From Plasmodiophora brassicae (Eukaryota; Endomyxa: Phytomyxea; Phytomyxea; Plasmodiophorida): a DNA stretch of 64,000 nt. The stretch lies in the NCBI GenBank assembly GCA_036867785.1, contig CP145416.1, positions 372,001 to 436,000 of the forward strand, given 5' to 3'. The notes under the pieces are model-generated. The model had not been told where the DNA came from. It worked only from the letters and a program-made list of their open reading frames with translations, and searched no databases. Position numbers and translations under genes: made by a program. This document shows positions 10,515 through 22,122 of this stretch, one piece after another. Numbering within the stretch: position 1 is the first letter of the stretch; each line of letters opens with the position of its first letter.

Positions 10515-11573
10515 CTACGGGCGATCGCCCGCAGCGAGACGGGCGTTGACGTCGTTGACGACGTCCGGAAGCAGGTGGATGGAGTCGATGACGTAGTGCG
10601 CGCCGCTGCTGACCAGTTTGTCCCGGGAGTACTGGATTCGACGTTGTTTCTCATCGTCGGGCATGCGTTCCCATTCGTCCAGGGATGCCACGTTCGTGTA
10701 GTTGCCGCACCCGGCAATGCCAACCGCCCAGCAGCCAGCGTTGAGCCCCTCGCCGATCCCGCCGACCGTGTCGTCAACCTTAACAACTGACTGTATCGGG
10801 TACACGCCCAGCCGAACAAGGTTCTCGTACACCTGCACCCGATCAGCACCGGATCCAACCGGGCAAGGCAATGCGCCCCAACCATGAAAGGCGTCGGCCG
10901 GAACCCCATATCGTTCTGTACGCTATCGCCTGCAACACTGGCGTCCGGAACGAAACCCTGGGCGGCAGTATCCTCAAGGAGAACGTCGACCATGGCCTCA
11001 GTAAACCCAGTCGTAACGCCAATCTTGCAGCCGAGCTCCTCTCGTAGCTTCCGGACGGCTTCACGCGCGCCTGGAACTGGCACCCCGTCAGCACACGCAT
11101 CCTCCGCCGTCGGAACGGCAACCAGCCGTACTTAACGACGAATACTTGCGAAGCGCGCTGACCTGCAACGGGACGAAGTCGTCGAACAGAGCTTTGACGT
11201 CATCAGGCGTGGGCGCAGCTCCGTTCTTAACCCGACGCCAGCGCCGTTGCACATCGGGGATCTCCAGGATCTTCTCGATGTGCAGATCCTTGCGCAAGCC
11301 CATGGGCAGGCGCGCCTCCTCCATCGTGATCGGCACGCCGTGCTCGGCGAACACGTCCCGGAACACGACAGCGGGTGCGAGCACGTGCGCATCGGCGACC
11401 GTCCCGCTCCAGTCCAGCACCACCGCCTTGACGGGGCCTTTGTACAGGGCCGACGCCCGCTCTTCCGACGTCAGCCGCCGAACGCCACTCGGCAGCGCAT
11501 TCAACGGCGGCGCTCCTGTCGGCCGCACCACCGTCGACAGCACGCGCTTGCACAACGCCCCATGAATCAGCAT
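10515..11573 (-). CDS. phnX: Phosphonoacetaldehyde hydrolase (PhnX-like), possible mitochondrial presequence
   Basis: HAD enzyme that splits phosphonoacetaldehyde into acetaldehyde and phosphate, the last step of 2-aminoethylphosphonate breakdown. Three exons (11132-11573, 10883-11076, 10515-10832) with 55- and 50-nt introns give 317 residues. Seen motifs: VVLDWSGTVADAHVLAP with the nucleophile Asp; GLRKDLHIEKIL in the cap, which contains the Lys region used for the Schiff base in the bacterial enzyme; YSSLIPGAREAV; IGVTTGFTEAMV; GFRPTPFM; and VVKVDDTVGGIGEGLNAGCWAVG. Bacterial PhnX is ~270 residues. The extra ~45 N-terminal residues (CKRVLSTVVRPT...GVRRL) are basic and hydroxylated, as expected for a mitochondrial targeting peptide. 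Short host-type introns show it is a resident gene and not bacterial contamination. No partner transaminase gene is in the window. Confidence 0.88.
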
Positions 11574-11863
11574 TCCTCCGTATGGGTCGGTCGGATCGGA
11601 CCCGAGGGCGGCCGAGCGCCCCCCGCAGTCATTGCGGGCGACTCATATTGGCCATTGGCGCACGACTGGACGCGTCGTGCGTTACACGGCAGCAGATCTC
11701 TGGCTCTGTGTCATGTGCGGCAGCATGACCGCAGGCTTCCTGCAAAAAACAACTGTGCAGTGACGTGGTCACGAGGATCGCCGTTTGTTTTTTGGTCGTG
11801 CTGGGGTCACAGACAGAGACAGCGGGGAAGTGGTAGCGGGCGACCGCGTCAGGGCACGTCGGG

Positions 11864-12211
11864 ATGACAGCAGAGAGGCCAGCAGCGGCGCCGACCAGCG
11901 CCGACCTCAAGTGGGAGGACAAGGACCCGGTGACGGCCATGGAGATCATTGAGTTGCGCGCTCGCGAACGCGCGATGGATGGTAGGTGGCCGGGGGGAGG
12001 CGGGCGGATCGATGGGGGGCGTGACGATGATCGTTGCATGGATGTAGAGGAGCGTCTGTTCCTGATTGGCCAGCAGCTCAAGCACTGCTACCGCAAGTAC
12101 GGCGTGACCCATCACAGGAAATGCGAGAAGTGGTGCCTGGCTTACCTGGAAGCCAAGAAGCAGCTCGAACGCCCGCGCCCGTTCAAGAAGCCGTTACCGG
12201 ACAACCCGTAA
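11864..12211 (+). CDS. Small protein resembling complex I subunit NDUFB10
   Basis: Two exons (11864-11981 and 12048-12211) around a 66-nt intron (GTAGGT...TGTAG) give 93 residues. The core EERLFLIGQQLKHCYRKYGV followed by HHRKCEKWCLAYLEA resembles the NDUFB10/PDSW family, which has a helical core with paired Cys residues (LK.CYxKxGVNHxxxC) and lies on the membrane arm of respiratory complex I facing the intermembrane space. The tail RPRPFKKPLPDNP is basic and Pro rich. If correct it acts in the mitochondrial inner membrane. The match is short and by memory, so treat it as a lead; another Cys-helix intermembrane protein is the alternative. The region from 11574 to 11863, shared with divergent PhnX, should hold its promoter. 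Confidence 0.45.
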   Translation: MTAERPAAAPTSADLKWEDKDPVTAMEIIELRARERAMDGRWPGGGGRIDGGRDDDRCMDVEERLFLIGQQLKHCYRKYGVTHHRKCEKWCLAYLEAKKQLERPRPFKKPLPDNP

Positions 12212-12849
12212 ACGTTGCCTTTGGCTTTACAGACGTTTCCAGACACCCTCGTTGAACTAAAACATGAGCGCGTATGATAGCAATCGTGGCTGGAGCTCAG
12301 GACGAACGCGCGAAGGGTTGGCACGCTGGGGTACCTATACGATAGGTGACGCCCTGCAGACCGCTGCGGTCCCTTGAGCCTGCGCGTTTGTCGATGATCA
12401 GGTTTGCCGCCGCCAATAGCGCGTTTCCACTCGGATGCGAACCAGGACGTTCCTACTGTGATGACGGCGCTAGCCAGCGGTCGCGTTCCTGCGTGCACAT
12501 CGAACAGCGGCAGCAGCAGCAGTGACGCGCGCGAGGACGCGCAGCATGTTGTCCCGCGGCGTATGCGGTGCTGGGATGCGGGCGGCATGCGCTCCTCCTG
12601 GCACAGCTACATCGCCCCTAAAGCCTGTTTCCCCGACATGCCTTTACCCGAATGACATTTTGGTCGACGTTTTTGCACGTTGCATTCGGTCGCGCAGCCG
12701 CAGGGCGCACGGGTGCTGCCGGTGCCACCGTCGCGGTTTCCACACGCTGTACGGGTCAGGTCAGGTCAGGTGGCCCCGGCGCGGGGCTTCGGCTGGAGTT
12801 TGCACGTAGGTAGGAGGCCGTCCAGCGAGGTTTCCATTCGGCCCTGCCG
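12212..12849. other. Gene-free stretch
   Basis: About 640 bp between two plus-strand genes. ORFs in both directions are short, Arg/Ser-rich GC-frame artefacts with no domain. A short direct duplication (gtcaggtcagg) occurs at about 12757-12768. Nothing else was seen. Confidence 0.4.
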
Positions 12850-13388
12850 ATGGGCGACGACGGCAGCGGCGGCGGGTCGTTCCTGCTGCGCGCCATTCGA
12901 AGTACGCGCGTCAAGGCCTGCGCCATGGTCACTGCGTCCAAGGAGAATGCCGACCTGCTCTGCCGCGCCTTCGACGATTCCGTCCGCGCACCGGCCCGCT
13001 CGGCTGCGAACGGTGTGGTATACCCGACAATCTGCACGCTGGTTACTGACCAGCAGGATCCGGTGTAGACGTGAGAGCCCACTGGCGGGACGCGCGTCGC
13101 GCGCAACCTGGAACCATTGTCGGGGCAGCTACTGCCGCTGCAATGATCACCTCGATACCCTGTGAGGATTTGTGGTCGCCCATGGTGCTGTACGTGCACT
13201 TAGAGTTGTCTGTGGAAACAGTCGGGAAATGGGCCTTTATTCGCAACACGATTATGACGGCAGCGTTCACCTTGGCGGTGACGAGCCCTGAATATATCAC
13301 CGACGTCCTTAACGATACGAGACCGCGGACGCGTTCTAAGCGCCGAACGGATGCTTCGAAGACCGAGACAGGGTCAGAAGGCAAATAA
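12850..13388 (+). CDS. Hypothetical small protein with two putative membrane segments
   Basis: Modelled as three exons (12850-13012, 13069-13161, 13222-13388) with 56- and 60-nt introns (GTGTGG...GTGTAG and GTGAGG...AACAG). The splice gives an exact 140-codon frame. After an Arg/Ala-rich N-terminal half, residues ~70-85 (GTIVGAATAAAMITSIPFG) and ~90-107 (RNTIMTAAFTLAVTSP) are hydrophobic and Gly/Ala rich, consistent with a helical hairpin. The C-terminus is very basic (RPRTRSKRRTDASK). This layout is typical of small mitochondrial inner-membrane proteins, but I recognise no family. The exact frame, introns matching the local type, and position between clear genes support a real gene. Confidence 0.5.
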
Positions 13389-13463
13389 GGGGGGACGCCC
13401 CGCCCTCCGCTAACGATGATACACACACGCACACCGAATCATTGTATTCACCCGCAAAGGCCG

Positions 13464-16400
13464 CTATCGGCCATCGTCCGAATGCATACTAGCATACTGA
13501 TTGCAGCGGCATTCGCATCCGGTAACAGGGCACACCGAATGTGATTTGAACCACTGTGCGGACCGTGAGCGTCGCTTTGGGAATCCGACATCACGATAGG
13601 CATACCTGTTCGAGATGTGCGGCATGGGCGGAATGGAAACACATAACACACCAGGCAAACCATCGATCCACGTTGTGAGCCGTTCCTGGCAATTGCAAGG
13701 CACTGAATTCACCCGACGACCCTGGCTGCCATCGCCGAGGGGTTGGTGTCGCGCAATCCAACGACATTAAGCAGACCGAGCAACGGGGCAACGTCTTCTT
13801 GCAGGACGGACAGCCTGCCGGACACACATGATTTGACCATGTAGGTCGACGAGATCGGGGGCCATGCTACGAACCTTGAACACGAAGTCGTGAAACAGCA
13901 GGACCTGCGGTCGGGACGGACGAGGCACGGTTAGATCTGAAACCAGTCTTAGGAGAGGACAGATCGCAGAGCGCCAGTGATTGATGACAATGGTGACTGT
14001 GCACACGGATCTCAGACGCAAAGCGAAAAGGCAGGCTGAAAACCGCTGCACAACCATGAAGCCACCGCTTGCCCGTCATCAGGCACATGCTTGCTCGAGG
14101 CGTTCAGCTTACTTCTGGCAATGTCGAATAGAGCGCGATAATTCCATAGTCGCCATCGATCAAGCATGTCCCGGTACATCTCAATCCATGATTTGGCGGC
14201 CGTCATTTCTGAATAGCATCGGTCACGAAGGTGACATCCCATGTGAGGCAGATGACATGCCTATTTCCTTTCCGGATTTGGCGACAATGAGCGATCCTAG
14301 CAGAGCAACAGTCTGGATATCGCCAGTCTTATCCAGGTATGTGCGAAGCAGGGGAACGCAGTCAGGAAGCAGTCCGAATAGAAGTACGCCGTCGAGATTG
14401 CCTGCATTAAACGTCAGCACCCAGGAAGGACAGTTGATCAAACACGGTAATATCTAACCACAATCAGATTGCCTCCGTAGCTCATGGCTGACGAAATTAT
14501 TCAAGTCGTCATCGCCCAGAAATCTGCAAGCAAACGAGAGCCTGTCGGCGAAAGACACTGAGGGAAACGGTGTCAGAACCAAATAGGGAACCAGTTGGAT
14601 GGAACCATCATTACCGTCTTCGTCGTGGACGATAGAAGAGAGACCAGACGTCGACCCTTCTCCGCAGAGAAATGCGAACGCGGCTCGCAGGTACCTGATG
14701 AAACGTTATCGATAGTAGGGGCACACAAGGAAGGCACCTTTACGGACGGGTGCTTGATCTGCCCTGAAATTGTCGCAGCGGTTTCAGCCCACAGAGAATG
14801 GCCGGTGCCGCCTTCGTACCCGGAAAGCGCTAGGCATACAAACGACATTTCCGCATGCCCAGGTTCTATGAAGCGTTAGAGGGTCAGCAGACGCGGCGAC
14901 CATCGATACGACAACTTACTCGCGAATCCGCGTCGCAGAGCAAGCAGAGCTCTCTTAAGGTCTAGGTGGAAGACGGCAATTGTAGCCGCAACCTCAAACT
15001 CGCTTCGAGCCTCCCACGACGACACGGTACGGTCGACCGCAGCGCCATCGTGGACGCTGCACCAACCGAGCATCTCGCATGCCTTTAACCGAAAAGAGTT
15101 CTCGAAATACGATACGTTGGCGAAAGGCGACGGGGCCGGGTTTGCCTTTGAACCCACAGCGACACTCTTCGCAACGCAATCCATGACCGACATCGACTGT
15201 CCATCCGGTCGCGACAAGGCATCTGCGCAACGAAAGCGTCAGCGTGCAAGATCACGGATACCAGGTTGGCGTGTAGGACGAACGCGACATCCAGCTCCAT
15301 AGGCGATGCAAGCGTCGGTTCGCAAACGCCTGTCCACTTGCAAACATGCACGCATTATGAGAGCAGTCCAAAGCGTAGTGGGCTTTGGCACGCTCACGAA
15401 TAACTGATGCAATGTCCTAAAAGCGTAACAGAAACATCCCGTGTCAGTAAACGGCACCTGCTACCGATAGAGCACGCTGCACCTTCGGGACAACATCCAG
15501 GACGCCGAACTGTGCGTCCTGAGCGTATCCGAGCTGATCCGTGCACGACAAATCCAGCGCAGGCGTATCGCGCGCGACTTTGCTCTACATGCACAATTGA
15601 TGTTCAGGTTGCTTGCCCGAACGCGGCCGCCACAGCGTACAAATAATCGTCCGTCCGACGTCATCACGAGGAACCGGTTTGGATCTGCCGGGTGAAGGTC
15701 GAATGAAACGACCGGACTCAGATACGATACCTTCAACGTCGGCAACGCCTGCACGCATAAGGGGCATGACCCTCTTGGTAATAAAACGGCGTCGAAGAAT
15801 TGGTACCTTCCAAGTCGTCGACGACTCCCCGGCTGCTACAGCCCGAACTTTCGACGCGATATCATGGATCTGAATCTCGTTTCTGCCACTAAGAAACAGT
15901 CGGTTGGACAGCCGGTTCATACGGATACAGACGCTCTTGTCGCACCTGAACGACATCGCAACGGTACTTGATTTCGTTTGCGACCATTGTAGTTCTTGAA
16001 TAGCGGGAGACATCGACATACTCATTATGAGCGGCCGCCGTCTACTCGTTCGAAAGTCCCATATGTTGACAGCTCCTAGCGGTCAAGAAGGACGTTGTTG
16101 TGCAGGAATCCTATAAAGAGCCTTGTACGCCTACCATCTTCCGAATACGATGCCAACATGTACTCCGAGAACGGGGACAGCGCCAACCCTTGGACAACTT
16201 TCGAATGTGTGCCGATGGCATGGACCGGTTCAACGGGGGTCCTCAGATCATAAAGACGAACCCACTTTTGCCCAGCACCGACTGCGAATCGGAGTAAGTT
16301 CAGCAGCATCTGAACACGCGAGGATAAAGGCATACCTGCCAGGCATTCCGGAAGAGCGGTAAGCCAGGTCGCGCACGTGATTGCTTCCGAATTGGAGAAC

Positions 16401-17108
16401 TTGGTGACCGGTTCGTGAATCGTGCAAACGGACCCAGCGCCGTCATGCGAACGATCCAGCCAGTGGTCATCCTGTGACAAGTCATCCAGGCCCATGACGC
16501 CACCGAGCTGGTTGACGTCGAACAAGAGACCGCAATACGCGTTCCGAACCTAGGTTTGTTAGGGCTCGCCATGTTAGTACCTCCCCACGTTGACCAAACT
16601 ACGAGATCGCAGGAAACCTTTTCCAGCGCACAAACGAACTGAACACGGTTGCGAGGGTTGAATTCGACCGCGTTACATCGTCGCGAGTACTTGGGGACGA
16701 ACTGCTTCACAATGCGATGCCTTGACACTGTGTCGTTCTGCGTATCGGTTTCAGAACAGCGCCGAACCAACGGGGACGAACTCGCTCCGGGACAACCTTG
16801 GCGGACATGTCCAGGAGGACGACCTTGCCACTGGCCAACCCTGACGCCACCATCTCGTCCGGCGCCCACGCCATACACGTCGGCGGCCCGATTGCATTCC
16901 GTTCGAAGCATCTAAGGTGCGGCGTGTCAGGCGACCGGTGCAGCGTGGCATGGATCGCAACGCACCGTTCCCGCGACACGACGTGAAACGACAGCTCCCC
17001 GCGACGGTGCTCAACGGGATCCCCAGCAACGTCGCAGACGCGAATATCGTCGGCAGAGCTGACGGCGAACCGGTCCGGATTGAACGGGTCCCAGCGGACC
17101 CGCGCCAT
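13464..17108 (-). CDS. MIOS: MIOS/SEH-associated WD40 protein, GATOR2 component
   Basis: Mio is a WD40 scaffold of GATOR2, the lysosomal complex that relieves GATOR1 inhibition of TORC1 when amino acids are present. Pieces in order match human MIOS: start [35 protein letters not shown] (human EFVPKHARQCNTLAWNP); VRLYDLR and [11 protein letters not shown] in the propeller; [19 protein letters not shown] and [10 protein letters not shown] in the alpha-solenoid; [12 protein letters not shown]...[33 protein letters not shown]; then the C-terminal zinc region [12 protein letters not shown]...[19 protein letters not shown] and [10 protein letters not shown]. The gene has many short introns; one joins HLEQ to WFKSH across ~50 nt near 13600. 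It is divergent from the CBM21 gene. Very likely functional; all zinc-binding Cys/His pairs are visible. Confidence 0.92.
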
Positions 17109-17592
17109 GCGAGCGGCGGCAGTCGTCACGCAGCCGCACGGCACCGGTTGATCCGCAAGTGGCGCCCCGCCCCCGGCCCGACGCCGTCCATAGCGGCACC
17201 CCTGCACTTGCACGCCGTCGAAACGATTCGATTCCCGTAGCGATGGCCTGGCTCTCTCCCTCTCTCTGCGTCTCCCCTGGCAGCCCACATTCAGGTCGTT
17301 CGAGAGCAGGCGCCGACGTTCACCAGCGCATGGCTAATCGTCGAAGTGCACATAGCGCGTGTCGCAGGGGGGAGGGGCACATCTGGGAAACACAATCGTG
17401 GAGTCTCCGGCAGCGTCACCTGGGGTACGTCGTCCACGCGGCCGCGTCGTTCGGTGCGGCATGAGGCGCGGTTGTGTGGGGATGCCGGACCACGCTGGGC
17501 GGTGCAAATTTGGCTCCGCTGCCGGTACGGCTGCATCATCTCGTTCGTTCGGGGCGGCGGCGGCGAGCGGGCCGTCGAGCGGCAGCGACGCC
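17109..17592. other. Divergent promoter region, MIOS and CBM21 gene
   Basis: About 480 bp with both genes pointing outward. It contains a C/T-rich stretch at ~17252-17276 (ctctccctctctctgcgtct). No gene is supported; in-frame codons upstream of 17593 could extend the CBM21 protein but would bury its signal peptide. Confidence 0.4.
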
Positions 17593-18582
17593 ATGGCGGT
17601 CCGGGCGCCGATGCGGTCTGCGATCGTCGTTGCGGTGCTTGTCGTGGCATGCATGGTCGATCCCGGGCTGGCCATGATGGGACGCCGACGGTCGGTGTCC
17701 TGGGGGAACAGGGTATGTGGCGTCTCTGGGGGCGGTCATCGCGATTCCGCCCGACCTGACCGTTTGCGCTGTCAGGAGGTGAACACGTTCGATCATGAGA
17801 AGTCGCCGAAAGCGGTCAGCAGCCCCCTGGTGACCTGGCACCACTACCATGAGCCTGTCAGCGCAAACGTGCTGTCGTGGCATACGCCGGTGGCGCTGGA
17901 CGCGATCTCGTTCGTCAGCGAGCGTCTGATGGGATTGGTTCACGTCGTGAACATCCACTGGAAGAAAAACGTCATCCTGTACTACACGTTCGACAACTGG
18001 GACACGAAGCTCAGCGTCCGGTCCCGCTGGCAGAAGCAGTATTTCGACTATCTCGGCCGGAGAACGATCGACATATTCCGTTTTGACGTCGACCTAATGG
18101 ACACGTTCCTGGAGACGGACCGTCGCAAGCTCGAGATGAAGATGTACGTCGAATACGGGCTACCCGACCTTGGTCACGTCTACTTCGACAACAACCACGG
18201 CCACGACTACCTCGTCGTGTTCGAGGCCTGTGATATTCGGGAGATCACGTCTGACCCAATCGACGATACGGATACGTACGCCGGCGACAGGTCTCGGTCG
18301 CCATCCCCGATCGCCTCCGCCGGGCAGTCGGCCGCGCTCGCCGTCGATCCCTCCCACCCGCCGCCACGCTCGTTCCGCCTCGTGAACCCTCACCCGCCGT
18401 TCACACTGCACAGCCCGACCGAGGAAGAGTTCAAGCTCGAACCTGCCGGCTCGATCCTGGACTCGTCGCCGCCGGCCTCCACGCTGCAAATGTCGCCCAC
18501 CATGTACCGCCTCGCGACATCGCGCGCCAGGCCACGCCCAGCGGCAACGCCCGACTCACCGACGAACGACACCGCCCAGTAA
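17593..18582 (+). CDS. Secreted CBM21 (starch/glycogen-binding) domain protein
   Basis: Two exons (17593-17712 and 17776-18582; 63-nt intron, GTATGT...GTCAG) give 308 residues. Residues 1-27 (MAVRAPMRSAIVVAVLVVACMV... ending GLA) form a clear signal peptide. Residues ~55-175 match the CBM21 fold of glucoamylases and glycogen-targeting PP1 subunits: LMGLVHVVNIHWKKNVILYY, TFDNWDT, DIFRFDVDL, LEMKMYVEYG and VYFDNNHGHDYLV (the WDNNxGxNY block). The C-terminal third is Pro/Ser-rich and disordered, without a catalytic domain. Family members bind alpha-glucans; the signal peptide suggests this one leaves the cell or enters the ER lumen. It could handle host or storage starch, but that is inference. 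No enzyme is fused to it, unlike fungal glucoamylase. Confidence 0.75.
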   Translation: MAVRAPMRSAIVVAVLVVACMVDPGLAMMGRRRSVSWGNRVCGVSGGGHRDSARPDRLRCQEVNTFDHEKSPKAVSSPLVTWHHYHEPVSANVLSWHTPVALDAISFVSERLMGLVHVVNIHWKKNVILYYTFDNWDTKLSVRSRWQKQYFDYLGRRTIDIFRFDVDLMDTFLETDRRKLEMKMYVEYGLPDLGHVYFDNNHGHDYLVVFEACDIREITSDPIDDTDTYAGDRSRSPSPIASAGQSAALAVDPSHPPPRSFRLVNPHPPFTLHSPTEEEFKLEPAGSILDSSPPASTLQMSPTMYRLATSRARPRPAATPDSPTNDTAQ

Positions 18583-18802
18583 CCGCACGCCGTCTCAATA
18601 CAGCCGCGATCGCATACACCAGGCCTGAGGCCACACTGCCCGGTCGATTCGGCGTTTAGGTTCTGTATGGGGTCACTGGTCAGTCTGGGTCAGCGCCCAA
18701 ATCGGGCGATGAGTCCGATGTGTCCCAGTTTCCGTGTCACGGCTGACGCCGGCGTTTGCGCAACGGTGTTTGCGGAGGGCCCGCACGTGATCGGCAGCAG
18801 CA

Positions 18803-21800
18803 ATGAGCGGAACGGTGCCGGCCGTCCTGCAGGCGGTCAACACGCTGTACTACGACCCGGACCCGGCCAAGAAGAAGCAGGCGGACCACGCGCTGAAGGA
18901 GTTCCAGAGGACGCGCGACGCCTGGCAGGTTGGGCAACGCGCTACAGGGGACGTGATGCCGATGTGCTGAGATGCGTCGTTGCGCGTAGGCGGCACACGA
19001 CATACTGGGTGCCGCGTCAGCGCCGACCGAGGCGCTCTGGTTCGCAGCGAGTACGCTGTACGCCAAAGTGTCGTCGTCGTATGGCGATCTGTCGCCGGCG
19101 GATCGCGTCCCGTTCCGCGATGCCGTCCTTCAGCATCTGTCGAAACATATCAAGGGCGTCGAGATCGTCCTGACCCAGCTGTCCCTGACTATTGCGGCCC
19201 TGGCCGTCCACATGCAGGAATGGCAGCAGCCTGTCCAGCAACTCGTTGGCCTGCTCGGTAACCGTGTGCAATCTGCCAGAAACGCGGCCGAACCTGACCA
19301 CGATATCCTGTACAGACGAAGGACGCGGCGACACGGCTGTGGCATTACTGCACATCCTGACGGTTCTCCCCGAAGAATGCGAAAGCGTGGAGAGGCGTGC
19401 CCGGCAGAGCGCGTCCGGCACCAGGGCGTCCTCGCTCTGTACATCGGTAGCGGTGCAAGTGCTTCCGCTTCTCGCAGGTGATGCTGCAATCGTGTCTCCA
19501 TGGTGCTGTCTGCCTCTGAACGGTCTACGTAGACTTCCTGCGACGAGCTCCGAACGTCAAGATCCAGCGCATGGTGCTGAGAGCATTGCTGTCCTGGGTT
19601 CGCTGCTCGTTCTCGGCGGTACCAGAATCCGCGATCCTGTCGTCGACTATCCTGGGCGACACCTTCCAGGCCGTATCGGTCCCCGATCTGGACGGCGTTG
19701 CATGCGACGTCATATCGGCGTTCATCGTGTTCGCTGACCAGTACAATCTGCCGAACCTGAACCGGTGGCTGGTCAGCGCCGTGTTCCAGCTGTGGCCGCA
19801 GTATGCCGCGCTGGTCGGCGACGACAACCGCGATACGTGCAGGAACCTTCTGCAGGTGTTCATGCAGATGGCCGAGTCGAACATCGGAACCGTCGTGGAT
19901 GAGCTGCCCCAAGGTCGACCCATTCTTCAGCTCGTCGTGAATTGCACTGCGAACCCCGACCCTGAGCTCTCCATCCTCACGTTCTCGTTCTGGTACATCC
20001 TGGCTGGAAACATGGACGCGCTGAGGAAAGGCGATAGTCAGCGTGCCGCGCGGATTGCAACGTCCTACCGGGCGGAATTCTTGAACGCGATCGATAACAT
20101 CCGAAAGATCATCGAGTATCCCGCTGATCAGGATGACGTCGGGGAGCCTGACGACGAATCGAAACGGTTCCGGTATGCAGCGGCGGACGCTCTTCTCGAT
20201 ATATCGTCGTTCTTCGACAGCTCCGCCTGCCTGGAGCACCTCGTCGAGAAGATGGAGTCGTGCATGGTCGAGTACCGGCAGAACCCGAGGCGCTGGCAGC
20301 CGCTCGAGGCATGCATGTACAGCATCAGGTCGATCGCGCGTAACGTCTCCATGGAAGGTCCTGGGCAAAGCGGCGCTCCCGGCGTCCTCGCCCGGATCAT
20401 GGCCGACCTACTGTCAATGACGTCCCATCCCCAGCTGCGCTACACGGCGACCATGATCATTGGCAGGTAAAGCGTGTTCGTGTCGCACAACGTGTTTATC
20501 GACCGTCGACTGATGCGTCCGGCGCCTGGCCAGGTACTCTGATTGGATAGCAGCAAATCCGGCAACCATTGATCCACTTCTGCGATTCGTGGTCGAGGGT
20601 CTGTCTGTAACCGGGTCGCAGGCTGCTGCTGCAATGGCGTTCAAGTTTGTGTGCGGGTCCTGTGCTGACCATCTCGCTCGGCATTCAACCGCCGCTGTCA
20701 TGCAGGTACCGAGGGCGTACTACTGCTGTGCGGCGTCGTATCGATTCACGTGCCCCGTTAGGTGTACTGCTCGATGGGCCACCTTGATATTGACGACCAG
20801 AGCGAGATCATTGAAGGCGTCTGTTCCGTCATCTGTGCCTGCCCTCAGGAATCCATCGCGGAATACTTTCGACAACTGCTTAATCCAGTGCTGAACGCGC
20901 TGTCTGTCGTTGCGCAGGCTGGCCGGGTGTCGTCGGGCTCTGTGGATCTCGGGTCGCTCGCGATCAACCTGGACCGCCTCGCTCACCTATTCCGCTCCGT
21001 CAATCCAGACTCGTGCCCGCAGCTCTGCGACATCGTCGCCAGCATGTGGCCCCTGTTGCAAGAACTGTTCAGGCAGTACTCCAGCGACGAGAAGACGATG
21101 GAGAAAGTGTGCCGCGTCCTCAAGTACTGCCTGCGGGCCACTCGCACCGAATGCCCCGTCCTCGTCGACCTGATCACCACCGTCACCCAGTTGTACCAGT
21201 CGACGCCCTGGTCGTGCTTCGTCTACATTGTCAACATCGGCGTCGAGCAATTCGATCACGTGCAGACCCGGCAAGACCTGTTCGCTCAGGCCGTCGCTCT
21301 GATCGGCACCAAGTCCTTGTCGATCCTGTCGTCGGCCGAACGAATCACCGACAACCCGGGCATCTGCGAAGACTACTTCAATCTGCTGTCCCGCTGCCTG
21401 AAGTCGCTACCGTCGGTCGTCACTGCGAGCGGCCTGCTTCAGCCGTCGTTGAGATGTGCCTCGCTCGCCATTCGCGTCCAGCATCGAGAAGCGGCGCGCG
21501 CCGTATTCGCGTTCCTGTGCAACTTCTTTGAGATTGGTACGAAGCAGGCGGAATTCAGAAGGTGACTTGAGGACCGCCCATGTTCGTCAGCGCACCCGTT
21601 TGATACTTTGGCGCAGCGGCATTGCATCGATCGTCGAGCAAGAAGGCGCCTCCTTGTTCCAGGCCCTGATATCTCACCTGCTGGAGGACCTGTCGAAGAA
21701 CCGCCTGCTGGACCTCGCTAGGGTCATCCGGCTAGCGATATCTTTCGATCGGAACGTCGCAGGACGTTTCCTACATCACGCGCTCGAATGGTACATTGTG

Positions 21801-21983
21801 CAGCAACGACTGACCTTCCTTTGTGACCTGTTCGTTGACAACGTCGTGAACAGCCTACCGGCATCCGTGCCAGGACGCGCCGAGTTCGAGGCGAACCTAT
21901 TGTCGGCCATGCATCCGGAGGCGCAACGGGACGCCGTTCTCAGGTTCGAGAACGAGTACCATGCCAGCTTGTCATTGCTCTAG
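18803..21983 (+). CDS. TNPO3: Transportin-3 / Mtr10-like importin beta
   Basis: Nuclear import receptor of the importin-beta family that carries SR splicing factors with RanGTP control. The start MSGTVPAVLQAVNTLYYDPD then KKKQADHALKEFQRTRDAWQ is the classic first HEAT repeat (family: [24 protein letters not shown]). Later exons give LSPADRVPFRDAVLQHL, VRFGRVSG-like exon edges, TFQAVSVPDLDGVACDVIS, DALLDISSFFDSSACLEHLVE, RWQPLEACMYSIRSIARNV, CPQESIAEYF, CRVLKYCLRATRTECPVLV, NPGICEDYFNLLSRCLK, and the C-terminus from RVIRLAISFDRN. About ten short introns interrupt it. Spliced length should be ~900-950 residues, as in human TNPO3 (923). The order of HEAT blocks and termini is complete, so the gene looks intact. 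Confidence 0.92.
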
Positions 21984-22122
21984 CAGATGTATCTACATAG
22001 GCAGGAAGTCTCTAATACAACGTCACCATCGACCGGAACCTGTCGCGCCGAGCGGATAGGACAGGCGTCGCCGAAGAACGCGCACAGAACGGGAGGAGTG
22101 TATATAATCACGACACGCTATG

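Noticed and set aside
10515-11573. PhnX as bacterial contamination
   Set aside because: Two introns of the local 50-55 nt type are needed to restore the protein, so it is a resident eukaryotic gene.
19130-20368. A 412-codon minus-strand ORF
   Set aside because: Antisense of transportin-3 exons; no domain, and exon frames on the plus strand match the HEAT repeats.
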